A stretch of 64,000 bases of DNA, taken from Melioribacteraceae bacterium. GTDB taxonomy: Bacteria; Bacteroidota; Ignavibacteria; Ignavibacteriales; Melioribacteraceae. The stretch is from contig CP129490.1 in assembly GCA_030584085.1 (NCBI GenBank), positions 3,009,511 to 3,073,510 on the forward strand, given 5' to 3'. The notes below the pieces were generated by a model that did not search any database, was not told the DNA's origin, and worked only from the letters and a program-made list of their open reading frames with translations. This document shows, piece after piece, positions 32,861 through 41,536 of the stretch (the first letter of the stretch is position 1; each line of letters opens with the position of its first letter). The translations under genes and the position numbers were made by a program.

Positions 32861-34954
32861 TTACTTCAGAAATAAAACGGGGTGGTTTTCTATCTTGCTT
32901 TCTGTCTGCACCGAAACAATGTAAACACTTGAAGATAACCCTAAACTAGACTTATTTGTGTTCCATACAAATTTGTTTGTTTCCCCTGTCGAAGTCCCTT
33001 GGTATAATAATGAGACTTCTTCTCCTAATATATTAAATATCTTTAAAGAAAAATAGATATTATTTGGGATACTCACTTCAATTTGTATTGAACTATTAAA
33101 TGGATTAGGATATGATTTTATCGAAATGTTAAGCTGATTCTTAAGCTGATCTCTTTGAACAGACGAAACAATTGAATTTCTGTAGAAATATAACCAGCCT
33201 TTCATATTACCAATAATTAGATCATCGTCTCCATCGTTATCTAAATCACCAAACATAATATTGGGTTCACGACCAAAATTTTTATTAAGAAAGTTATTGT
33301 CGATTAGAACAAAATTTGGGGTAATGTTATTATCATTTTCATAGAGGAATATATAACCGCTGTCAATTCCGACAAAAAGTTCATTGATACCATCATTATC
33401 ATAATCGTAAAGAAATGGATTTGTATAATTTCCGGGTTTCCCTAAATCAAAATAACTTTCATCGAGTTGGAAAGAATAGTTTGCCGGACTTCCAATATTT
33501 CTATAGAGCAGAACTTCACCTTTAAAATTGCCTATAATTAAATCAAGATCACCGTCATTATCAACATCAAATAATCTCGGACGAATATAAACACCACCAT
33601 TTATGTTTTGGTTATTTTGATTTTTTAAAACACCTCTGTTTTCAAAATTAGGGTTCACTTTTGTCCCCGTATTTTCGAGGTATAAAATATCATTAAACGT
33701 ATTTCCTACAAGAAGATCAAAGTCACCGTCATTATCAAGATCTCCGAATGTCGGAGATAATGAAAGTTCACTGTTAATACCAAAGTAATTTGAATCAACT
33801 AAGACAAAGGAGGGATCATTGGCGGTTCCTGTATTTTCTAGAAAATAGATTGATCCATCAAAAATATCTTCACTGCCGATGAATAAATCAAGATCGCCGT
33901 CATTATCAATGTCGATTAATTCCGGAATACTTCTCGAACCGACATCGAGGAGGTTTAAATAATTATCTGTGATAAACTCAAATTGATTGCCACCGTTATT
34001 TTTTCTAAACGAAATTGAACGCTTAATAGAAGGATCATTCCATAATACCGAAGAAAACAGATCGAGATCACCGTCGTGATCGATATCAATAAATCTAGGC
34101 ATGTTAAATCCTTCGGTTGAGATACTGTCGGAGTTAATTGGGTATGAACTTGATTCAATAACCATTTGTGGTTCATTTGGAGTGCCGGTGTTACGGATGA
34201 AGTATAAACTGGAATTAAATAAATCGCCCCAAAATAAATCTAATGTTTCGTTGTTCTCTATATCAACAAATTCAATGGAACTTGAGCCATGCCGATTTTG
34301 ATTCTGCATTTTACCTAAACCGACTCTAAGATTTTGCCATTCGCCATCTAAACTATCGAAAACAAATTCTTCGGGGCTTCCGATATTCTTATAAAAATTT
34401 GCCGTGCCGCTTGTGTTTCCACAAATTAGATCAAAATCACCATCGTTATCAATATCAACAAATGCCGGATTAGATCCGGATTCGACATTCAAATCCTGAC
34501 CAAGAAAATTTCTTACGGTATCAATTTTCAATTCAAAGTTTGATGAGAACTTACTACCGTTGTTTTCAAAATATTTAACCTTGCTTCCGCGCTGACCAGT
34601 AAAGAAATCGTAATCCGAATCGTTATCTATATCGACAAAGAAAAACCAATCGTAAACGGCTAATCCAATTGGAATTTTTTCCGATAATGTAAAAACCGGA
34701 TTGAACTTATTACCCGTATTTTCGAAGAAGACAAAACTTCCTTCACTACTTAGGATAAACAAATCATAATCGTCATCGGCATCAATATCAACGAATTGAA
34801 ATTCGGGATTATTTAATCCGCCGCTGAAAATATTATTAAACAATCCATGTTTGTGACTTACTTCAAACGGATTGATCTCTCTAACATAATTTGATGATTG
34901 TGAAAAAATTACAGAGGTGAGGAAAAGAAATAAAATTATAAATTTATTTTTCAT
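32861..34954 (-). CDS. T9SS-sorted VCBS/FG-GAP repeat protein
   Basis: 697 residues: signal peptide (1-19), then many calcium-binding repeats of the form DIDNDGDFDLICGN, DLDNDGDFDLLVGNT and DVDNDGDLDLIIGN, each followed by a strand containing an aromatic Y-x-E/R-N; they form a seven-bladed-propeller-like FG-GAP/VCBS structure. The C-terminus is a T9SS sorting domain (IKSYPNPFNSSIQIEVS ... LFLK). It starts inside the last codons of rsmD (11-bp overlap). Probably a surface-exposed adhesin-like or scaffold protein; function unknown. Confidence 0.72.
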   Translation of the reverse strand: MKNKFIILFLFLTSVIFSQSSNYVREINPFEVSHKHGLFNNIFSGGLNNPEFQFVDIDADDDYDLFILSSEGSFVFFENTGNKFNPVFTLSEKIPIGLAVYDWFFFVDIDNDSDYDFFTGQRGSKVKYFENNGSKFSSNFELKIDTVRNFLGQDLNVESGSNPAFVDIDNDGDFDLICGNTSGTANFYKNIGSPEEFVFDSLDGEWQNLRVGLGKMQNQNRHGSSSIEFVDIENNETLDLFWGDLFNSSLYFIRNTGTPNEPQMVIESSSYPINSDSISTEGFNMPRFIDIDHDGDLDLFSSVLWNDPSIKRSISFRKNNGGNQFEFITDNYLNLLDVGSRSIPELIDIDNDGDLDLFIGSEDIFDGSIYFLENTGTANDPSFVLVDSNYFGINSELSLSPTFGDLDNDGDFDLLVGNTFNDILYLENTGTKVNPNFENRGVLKNQNNQNINGGVYIRPRLFDVDNDGDLDLIIGNFKGEVLLYRNIGSPANYSFQLDESYFDLGKPGNYTNPFLYDYDNDGINELFVGIDSGYIFLYENDNNITPNFVLIDNNFLNKNFGREPNIMFGDLDNDGDDDLIIGNMKGWLYFYRNSIVSSVQRDQLKNQLNISIKSYPNPFNSSIQIEVSIPNNIYFSLKIFNILGEEVSLLYQGTSTGETNKFVWNTNKSSLGLSSSVYIVSVQTESKIENHPVLFLK

Positions 34955-35489
34955 ACCAATAAATCAGACTGTCGCCAATTTTCTTAATCGGTTCAATGCC
35001 AAAACCGGCAACATCTTTTTTTTCTGTTTGAATTGATCGCTCAATAATAAAAATTCCGTTTTCATTAATAAAATCGTTTGCAATAATATTTTTAAAAACA
35101 TCATGTATATCGTATTCAAAAAACGGTGGATCGGCAAAAATTAAATCATACTTTTCATATTCGGTTTGTGCAGAAAATTTTACCGCACTTTTCCTAAAAA
35201 TCTTACAAGAATTTTCTTCATCTAAACTTTTTATATTGCCGCTTAATACTTTATATACAGAAAAATTCAATTCAACAAAATGGATTTCCTTTGCTCCTCT
35301 GCTCAATGCTTCTAATCCTAATGAACCGGAGCCTGCATAGATATCCAGCACTTTTACATCTGTAAAATCAAATCTACTTTGAAGCATATTAAAAATAGAT
35401 TCTTTTACCATGTCGGTTGTAGGACGTGTAAATTTTGGGTTCGGTGCCTTTACAGCACGACTTTTATATTTACCTGCAATAATGCGCAT
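34944..35489 (-). CDS. rsmD: 16S rRNA (guanine966-N2)-methyltransferase
   Basis: 181 residues with N-terminal MRIIAGKYKSRAVKAP and RPTTDMVKESIFNML, SAM-binding DIYAGSGSLGLEALSRGA, and the catalytic DPPF. These are the hallmarks of RsmD, which methylates G966 of 16S rRNA. It overlaps the stop of the PilM-like gene by one base (TAATG) and itself overlaps the following VCBS gene, so the three are translated in sequence. Confidence 0.92.
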   Translation of the reverse strand: MRIIAGKYKSRAVKAPNPKFTRPTTDMVKESIFNMLQSRFDFTDVKVLDIYAGSGSLGLEALSRGAKEIHFVELNFSVYKVLSGNIKSLDEENSCKIFRKSAVKFSAQTEYEKYDLIFADPPFFEYDIHDVFKNIIANDFINENGIFIIERSIQTEKKDVAGFGIEPIKKIGDSLIYWYEK

Positions 35490-36409
35490 TAAAAAAGTCT
35501 CAGTGCCACACCTACAGCCGAAGTAAATTCGTTTGTGTTTTCTTGAATGTTAATTGAAGAGGAAAAAGTTTCACTTGTCTTGATAACAGCAAATGGATCA
35601 AGAATTTTAAAGTTCAGATCAAACATTTTATTGAGTGAATCAATATCTGCTTTTTTAATTGTTGATCCGGTAATAAATGAGAATAAAAATCCGCTTAAGC
35701 CTGATCTATGTCCAACCAGCTCATTTATTTTTGTTTTGACATCCGCCAAATAAGTATCGTGTTGCACACTTTCCTTTTTAATCAAAGATGTAGGAATAAA
35801 ATCATCCAAAATCATGAATGAATAATCATGAGACGATTTGAAAACACTCAAACCGGATAATCCCTTGATAGCTTTAATAAACCTCAGCAAATTATTAGAT
35901 GCTGTATGCGAATAATCTACAAACTTAAGGTCTAGTTTATTTTCTTTACAAAACTCTATCAGTGAATTAAAATAATTTCTGTGTAAAGCTAAAACTGCTG
36001 TTTGGTTATAGCCGGATTCATCTACTTTCTTCAGTTCAATATTCTGAAGAATATAATCACCAGAATTTAATGACGGTTTAATTTTGCTGAGTTCCCATTT
36101 TAAATGATCGATAAGATCTCTTTTCAAGAGAGTAGTATCAAATGGTACATGGAAAATTTGGAAAAATTCAGGATCTAAACTGAATGAAACATTTTTTGAT
36201 GAAATAGAAATTCTAGAAAGGATTTGCTGAAAAGATTTATGGAGAACATTGAAAAAGTTTTTGGCTATGAATTTTGGTAATAAATCTTCTTCAAAGTTTT
36301 CTTCGTCAATGTTCTCCAGAAAAAATTCATTCTCTGTATAAACTAACTCAACTAATCTAATTTTATTAATACTAACCGAAATACCAACATGGTTTTCAAA
36401 CAAAGGCAT
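35489..36409 (-). CDS. PilM-like actin-fold protein (pilus/secretion system)
   Basis: 306 residues. The N-terminal strand pattern GISVSINKIRLVELV and the C-terminal SAVGVALRLF match the PilM/GspL-cytoplasmic actin-like fold; between them lie NVSFSLDPEFFQIFHVPFD and LIDHLKWELSKIKPS, the region where PilM proteins bind the PilN peptide. Actual ATP-binding residues are degenerate. It lies next to a pilin-like gene, upstream, and rsmD, downstream, but no PilN/PilO genes are here; those-like genes appear at 61989-64000. I infer a role in a type IV pilus/type II secretion-like complex; similarity is weak by eye. Confidence 0.6.
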   Translation of the reverse strand: MPLFENHVGISVSINKIRLVELVYTENEFFLENIDEENFEEDLLPKFIAKNFFNVLHKSFQQILSRISISSKNVSFSLDPEFFQIFHVPFDTTLLKRDLIDHLKWELSKIKPSLNSGDYILQNIELKKVDESGYNQTAVLALHRNYFNSLIEFCKENKLDLKFVDYSHTASNNLLRFIKAIKGLSGLSVFKSSHDYSFMILDDFIPTSLIKKESVQHDTYLADVKTKINELVGHRSGLSGFLFSFITGSTIKKADIDSLNKMFDLNFKILDPFAVIKTSETFSSSINIQENTNEFTSAVGVALRLF

Positions 36410-36416
36410 TACATTA

Positions 36417-36977
36417 CTATTCCCAAGATGGGGTATTAATTAATGCATCACTGGTTAAATCACCAATTTTACCATAACCATAAGGATCTTCAAGCAAATA
36501 GCGTTTACCAATTTCAGTTAACGTATCAACACGAACAATATTTCCTCTTCTATTGACTACAGTATCTAGTATAACAGATGTATCAACTTTTAGAGTATAA
36601 TACTTGTGTGGCGATCTTGGAGACCAGTAAAGTGATTCGGCCGTAAATTCACCGTGGCTTAGTGCTTTGAACGGATATTTTGATCTTCCTGTAAGAGAAT
36701 CAACTTGTCCTTCTAACTTAGTAACCATTGTATCATTTTGAATGAAATTTACTAGGTTTTGTAAATCATCGGTAAAATTACCATTTTTTTCTCTCCACAA
36801 AATCTGAGCTTCACGAATATTTAACATTCGAGTGCGGGATTCAGTTTTGTAATAATTTTCTTGTTCAATAACTTGTGTAGGGCCAATAATGGCAACCTGA
36901 ATTAACACATAAACCAATGCAAGAATAATAACGTATAAAATCGCATGCACATACCAAGGTTCAGATTTAGAACTCAT
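36417..36977 (-). CDS. Pilin-like (pseudopilin-like) single-pass membrane protein
   Basis: 186 residues. A short polar leader (SSKSEPWYVH) is followed by one hydrophobic helix (12-34) that runs on as an amphipathic helix (RTRMLNIREAQILWREKNGNF) and then a small globular domain with a PPxxG-like ending LEDPYGYGKIG. This is the shape of type IV pilins/pseudopilins, including the R-x3-L-R-x-A-Q segment, but there is no clear G/F prepilin-peptidase site. It may be a non-cleaved relative. Its neighbours are a ComEA-like gene and a PilM-like gene, consistent with a pilus or competence function. Confidence 0.5.
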   Translation of the reverse strand: MSSKSEPWYVHAILYVIILALVYVLIQVAIIGPTQVIEQENYYKTESRTRMLNIREAQILWREKNGNFTDDLQNLVNFIQNDTMVTKLEGQVDSLTGRSKYPFKALSHGEFTAESLYWSPRSPHKYYTLKVDTSVILDTVVNRRGNIVRVDTLTEIGKRYLLEDPYGYGKIGDLTSDALINTPSWE

Positions 36978-37004
36978 TTTTCCTCCGGCGGATTAAAATT
37001 ACTG

Positions 37005-37483
37005 TTACTTAGCAACGTATATATATTTTTTAATTCCTTCAAACTTAACTTCGCCGATACCTCTTACTTCAAGCAGTTCTTCAATAAATCCGAAACCACC
37101 TTTGAGATTTCTGAGCTCAACTATTTTTTCGGCGGTTTTAATTCCAATGCCAGGTAATTTTATGAAAAGCTCAATATCGGCAGTATTAATGTTTATGCTT
37201 TTTTCAAGAAGCTCTTTCTTTTCGCCGTTGCTTCTTTTAGATTTATCGACACTAAAATCCAAAAGTTCCTGCTTAGAATCAACTCTTTTTTCCACATTTT
37301 TGAGCATTATTCCTGCTGAATCGAATAAATTATCTTGCTCAGTGTGATCGAACGTAATTAATTCTTTGCTTTCAGGTTCATATTTCAAATAATTGAGAAA
37401 AGCTCCCAAAAGTAAAGCGATCACTAAAAACAGAATTACTTTGAATTCCGTGTTAGTAAATCCGATCTTTTTTCCGAATTCAT
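37005..37483 (-). CDS. ComEA-like helix-hairpin-helix membrane protein, 5' end disrupted
   Basis: Residues at the C-terminus form a tandem helix-hairpin-helix: SININTADIELFIKLPGIGIKTAEKIVELRN and LEVRGIGEVKFEGIKKYI (landmarks), like ComEA, which binds DNA during uptake. The intact frame has its first regular start at GTG 37424, which would cut the membrane helix in half. The frame stays open upstream with coding-like sequence (KKIGFTNTEFKVILFLV) but has no ATG/GTG/TTG in that stretch. An ATG at 37483 in another frame would join it if the six-base A run at 37468-37473 (on the minus strand) had one more A. An ATC at 37493 with an AGAAAGGA upstream is the alternative. The coordinates given are those of the joined version. 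Confidence 0.6.
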
Positions 37484-37509
37484 TAAATCTGATGTTAAAA
37501 TTCCTTTCT

Positions 37510-38631
37510 TTAGTTGGGAACTTTAATATTCGGCATCTCCTGAAGTTCTTTTAATAATTCTTTCTCTTTCGAATTTATTTTTTTCGGAATATGAATGTTC
37601 ACTCTGACTAATTGATCACCGGCACCATGACTATTGAGATGTTGAATTCCTTTTTCTCTCATTTTCAAAAACTTGCCGGACTCAATGCCAGATTCAATTT
37701 TTAATTTTGCTCTGCCGTTTAATGTTGGAACTTCGACTTCGGTTCCCATTACTGCTTCCGGATAACTTATAAATAAATCATAAATTACATTATCGCCGTC
37801 GCGTTCAAAAAATTCATGTTCAAGTTCTTTGAAGATAACAATTACATCCCCAGCTGGACCGCCATTTTTACCGGCATTCCCTTCTCCGCGTAATGACATG
37901 TAACTATTATCCGTAACTCCGGCCGGAACATTTATTCTAATTGTTGATTCATCGTAATTTCTGCCTTCGCCCGAACAAGTACCACATCTTTTGGAAATTA
38001 CTTTTCCTGTTCCGTTACAATTGTTACATGCGGCAATATTTACAAACTGCCCGAATACAGAACGCGAAACTTGTCGAATCTCGCCTGAACCATTACAAAC
38101 AGAACATGTTTGAAAAGAGTTTGAATCTTCAGCTCCGGAACCATTACATGTATTACACTTAATATACTTTTTTATTTTTATTTTTTTTGTAGTACCGGAG
38201 GCAATTTCCTCCAATGTCAATTTTAAGGTAACTTTTAAATCTGTGCCGGGTGTACCTGATGTTCTTTGTCTCGATCTTGAAGATGTTCTTCCACCACCGA
38301 AGAAATCATCAAAAATAGATGATCCGCCGAAAGCACCACCAAATATATCGGAGAAATGACTGAAGATATCATTAACATCAGAAAAACCATGAAAATCTTG
38401 TCCGCCTCTCATTCCACTATGGCCAAACCTATCATACCTTTGCCGTTTCTCGTCATTGCTTAAGACTTCATAAGCTTCAGCAGCTTCTTTAAATTTTTCC
38501 TCAGCTTCTTTATCATCCGGATTTCTGTCTGGATGATATTTTAATGCTAGTTTTCTATATGATTTTTTAATCTCGTCGGTACTAGCATTTTTATTAATAC
38601 CGAGTATTTCATAATAATCTCTCTTACTCAT
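37510..38631 (-). CDS. dnaJ: Co-chaperone DnaJ
   Basis: 373 residues: J domain (1-70) with HPD in [10 protein letters not shown], a G/F-rich linker ([13 protein letters not shown]), four CxxCxGxG zinc repeats ([32 protein letters not shown]) and the C-terminal substrate-binding domains. It passes unfolded proteins to DnaK and stimulates its ATPase. It is third in an hrcA-grpE-dnaJ set, 2 bp after grpE. dnaK is not in the window. Confidence 0.97.
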   Translation of the reverse strand: MSKRDYYEILGINKNASTDEIKKSYRKLALKYHPDRNPDDKEAEEKFKEAAEAYEVLSNDEKRQRYDRFGHSGMRGGQDFHGFSDVNDIFSHFSDIFGGAFGGSSIFDDFFGGGRTSSRSRQRTSGTPGTDLKVTLKLTLEEIASGTTKKIKIKKYIKCNTCNGSGAEDSNSFQTCSVCNGSGEIRQVSRSVFGQFVNIAACNNCNGTGKVISKRCGTCSGEGRNYDESTIRINVPAGVTDNSYMSLRGEGNAGKNGGPAGDVIVIFKELEHEFFERDGDNVIYDLFISYPEAVMGTEVEVPTLNGRAKLKIESGIESGKFLKMREKGIQHLNSHGAGDQLVRVNIHIPKKINSKEKELLKELQEMPNIKVPN

Positions 38632-38633
38632 TC

Positions 38634-39269
38634 TTATCCTTTATCATTTTCGGGTTGCTGCTGTTCATCAGATTTTGACGAGGCTTGACTAACTATAACT
38701 TTACTATGCCTAATCACTTTATCTTTATACATATAACCCGGTTCAATTTCTTCCAACACTATATGTGAAGGAACTCCTTCGACTTCTTTCTGCATTAGTG
38801 CTTCATGAAAGTTAAAATCAAATTCTTTTCCTTTTGCATCAATTTTTTCAACACCTATCTCTTTTAATATGCGTGTAAATTTTTCGTTTACAAGTTCAAT
38901 TCCTTTTTTAAGCGAATCAATATTTTTTGAATCAGCATGTTCGAGCGATCTTCGAAGATCATCGTACACAGGAAGCATTTTAGTAATAACAGCTTCACCT
39001 GCATACTTAATAAAATTTGCCGATTCAATTTCGGTTCTTCTTTTATAGTTTTCAAACTCAGCGGCTTTTCGTAAAAGTTGATCTCTTAATTGTTCATTTT
39101 CTTTAGAGAGTGATTCTATTTTTGCGTTCATTTCGATAACTTGTTGAACATCGTCTTCATTTACTTCTTGTCGTTGAACATCATCGCGTTCAATCTCTAT
39201 TTTTGTATCGTCTTGTTTCATTTCATCCTTTTTTAATTTTTCATCAGATTTTTTCTTATTGTTTGACAT
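38634..39269 (-). CDS. grpE: Nucleotide exchange factor GrpE
   Basis: 211 residues with a charged, disordered N-terminus (about 1-45), a long coiled coil ([28 protein letters not shown]), the dimer region, and the C-terminal beta domain with [29 protein letters not shown]. It releases ADP from DnaK. It is 2 bp upstream of dnaJ and 15 bp downstream of hrcA. Confidence 0.95.
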   Translation of the reverse strand: MSNNKKKSDEKLKKDEMKQDDTKIEIERDDVQRQEVNEDDVQQVIEMNAKIESLSKENEQLRDQLLRKAAEFENYKRRTEIESANFIKYAGEAVITKMLPVYDDLRRSLEHADSKNIDSLKKGIELVNEKFTRILKEIGVEKIDAKGKEFDFNFHEALMQKEVEGVPSHIVLEEIEPGYMYKDKVIRHSKVIVSQASSKSDEQQQPENDKG

Positions 39270-39284
39270 AATTTATTACCTCAA

Positions 39285-40328
39285 CTATTTTTTTAATTCT
39301 TCTGAAAGCAGCTCTCCGATGTAAACTACGGCTGCGACAATTTTTGAATACTCCATTCTTTTTGGACCAATAATTCCAAGTGTTCCGGTTGCTTCGCCAA
39401 CTTTATATTCTTTAGTAACAAAACTATAATCGGAAAATTTAGTGTGGATATTTTCCGAACCGATTGTAATTGAAACATTATCGACACTGCCGGTTCTTTT
39501 TGAATCCATTAAATGAATAATTATATCCTTATCCTCTATTAATTCAATAACACCTTGCAAATGTTCGTGATTTTCGAACTCCGGATGATTCAAAATGTTT
39601 TTTGTTCCGGCTAAAAATGATTTGTCCTCAATTTTATTATCGGCAAAAATTTGATCGACCGAATCAATGAATACTCTTATTAAAGGTTTGCTTTCTTCGT
39701 GTTTGTAATCTTTTATTCTTTCATTCAAAGTATTTCTGATTTCAGAAAATTTTAATCCGCTTAATCTCTCGTTCAGGAATCTTTCAGTTAATTGTAAATT
39801 CTCTTGCTTAATATCAATTGTTAATTCAAGTGTAATTGTTTTAACCAAACCGGACTCTACAGAAACTACCACGAGAATTCTTTTAGATGATAACTGAACT
39901 ATTTGAATCTTTTGTAATATTGCTTGATCAAATTTCGGGTAGGTTACTAAAGCAAGTTGATTTGTTAAGTTACTTAAAATTACAGAAGTAAGTTTGAGTA
40001 AATCCTCAGTCTCACCTTTAATTGATTCCAATCCTTGCGTGATCAAATCTTTTTGAGATAAATCTAAAATTGGTGGATCCATCAACGAATCAACATAAAA
40101 CCTATAACCTTTATCGGTCGGAATTCTTCCGGCAGAAGTATGTGGATGATTCAAGAAACCGGATTCTTCCAAATCGGACATAATATTTCTAATACTAGCC
40201 GGTGAAAGACCAATATCATATCTTTTAGCAATATTACGCGATCCGACCGGATTGGCAGTTAAAATGAACTGCTGAATCACATATCGTAAAATTGCTTTTT
40301 CGCGATCTGTTAATTCGTAAGTTTCCAT
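39285..40328 (-). CDS. hrcA: Heat-inducible transcription repressor HrcA
   Basis: 347 residues: N-terminal winged helix (AILRYVIQQFI, GLSPASIRNIMSDLEESGFL, HTSAGRIPTDKGYRFYVD) followed by the GAF-like dimerisation domain and C-terminal GTLGIIGPKRMEYSKIVAAV. HrcA represses heat-shock genes by binding CIRCE inverted repeats. I see no CIRCE element (TTAGCACTC-N9-GAGTGCTAA) in 40329-40520, so regulation of this operon may run through another site or factor. The 192 bp between hrcA and purM must hold divergent promoters; I cannot point to them with confidence. Confidence 0.95.
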   Translation of the reverse strand: METYELTDREKAILRYVIQQFILTANPVGSRNIAKRYDIGLSPASIRNIMSDLEESGFLNHPHTSAGRIPTDKGYRFYVDSLMDPPILDLSQKDLITQGLESIKGETEDLLKLTSVILSNLTNQLALVTYPKFDQAILQKIQIVQLSSKRILVVVSVESGLVKTITLELTIDIKQENLQLTERFLNERLSGLKFSEIRNTLNERIKDYKHEESKPLIRVFIDSVDQIFADNKIEDKSFLAGTKNILNHPEFENHEHLQGVIELIEDKDIIIHLMDSKRTGSVDNVSITIGSENIHTKFSDYSFVTKEYKVGEATGTLGIIGPKRMEYSKIVAAVVYIGELLSEELKK

Positions 40329-40520
40329 TTAGTTTATAGTTATCATCACACAAAAGTGAACCGCAAATTTATGAAAAATAGTTTAATTTTTCATCATTTC
40401 AATAGGCTCTAACATAATATGATTAAATGATTTACTGTCGCTTTACAACAAATCTCCATAAAAAGTTTCACTTTACCTAAACAGGCTTTATCTTTGTTAA
40501 TTAAACTAAATGGAGTAGGT

Positions 40521-41513
40521 GTGGCAGCAGATTATAAATCATCCGGTGTAAACATTCAAGCCGGCGATGAAACGGTTTCTAGGATTAAGGATTATGCGAA
40601 ATCAACTTTTAACAAAAATGTATTAACCGGCATCGGTCATTTTGGTGCGTTCTTTGAATTTGATAAAAAGGAATATGAAAATCCCGTTCTTGTTTCTAGT
40701 GTCGACGGTGTTGGCACTAAGTTGAAAGTTGCATTTATGATGGATAAGCATGATACGATTGGGCAAGATTTGGTAAATCATTGTATAAACGATATTGCCG
40801 TTTGCGGTGCAAAGCCTTTATACTTTATGGATTATCTCGCTTTCGGAAAATTATTTCCCGATAAAGCAGAGCAAATTATTAAAGGATTTTCAATTGCGTG
40901 CAAAGAAAATAATGTCGCATTAATCGGCGGCGAAACTGCTGAAATGCCGGGACTATACGATGAACACGAATATGATGTTTCCGGAACAATTGTCGGCGTA
41001 GTTGAGAAATCTGAAATAATTGACGGAACTAAAGTAAAAGAAGGAAATATTCTTTTAGGTTTTAAATCGAATGGACTTCACACAAATGGATATTCGTTAG
41101 CGCGTAATGTTCTTTTTAGTAAGTATTCCGTGACTGATAAAGTTGACGAACTTGAATTTTCGATCGGTGAAGAACTTTTACGAATTCATAAATCCTATCT
41201 CGAATTGATTACAAAAATTAAAAGTAAGGTCAATGCTTTTTCACACATCACCGGTGGCGGGATTATCGGGAACACAAAAAGAGTCGTTCCGGAAAATTTA
41301 AAAATTAAAATCGATTGGTCAGCTTGGGAAATGCCTGCAATCTTTAAATTGATTTCAAAAGTTGGTGATGTTTCCGATGATGAAATGAGAGAAGTTTTTA
41401 ACCTCGGCATTGGTTTAATTGCAGTTGTAGATAAATCCAAAGTGGATAATGTTATAAATCTTTGTAGAGACATTAATGAAGAACCGATAATTATTGGTTC
41501 GATTCAAACTTAA
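40521..41513 (+). CDS. purM: Phosphoribosylformylglycinamidine cyclo-ligase (AIR synthetase)
   Basis: 330 residues from a GTG at 40521, chosen because GGAG lies 5 nt upstream and the product then begins AADYKSSGVNIQAGDE as in other PurM proteins; a TTG at 40494 would add nine residues. Motifs: SVDGVGTKLKVA, HCINDIAVCGAKPLYFMDYLA, GGETAEMPG, and the C-terminal HITGGGIIGNTKRVVP. It closes the imidazole ring of AIR in purine synthesis, using ATP. It is the only pur gene here and leads a plus-strand series of four genes. Confidence 0.95.
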   Translation: MAADYKSSGVNIQAGDETVSRIKDYAKSTFNKNVLTGIGHFGAFFEFDKKEYENPVLVSSVDGVGTKLKVAFMMDKHDTIGQDLVNHCINDIAVCGAKPLYFMDYLAFGKLFPDKAEQIIKGFSIACKENNVALIGGETAEMPGLYDEHEYDVSGTIVGVVEKSEIIDGTKVKEGNILLGFKSNGLHTNGYSLARNVLFSKYSVTDKVDELEFSIGEELLRIHKSYLELITKIKSKVNAFSHITGGGIIGNTKRVVPENLKIKIDWSAWEMPAIFKLISKVGDVSDDEMREVFNLGIGLIAVVDKSKVDNVINLCRDINEEPIIIGSIQT

Positions 41514-41536
41514 TTTTTATATAAAAATGGAAAACT

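Noticed and set aside
37468-37483. Programmed -1 ribosomal frameshift to join ATG 37483 to the ComEA-like frame
   Set aside because: The A run gives only a poor slippery site (A-site codon AGA does not re-pair well), and there is no obvious stimulatory structure; a simple length change of the run explains it better.
40329-40520. CIRCE element upstream of hrcA
   Set aside because: No inverted repeat near TTAGCACTC-N9-GAGTGCTAA could be found.
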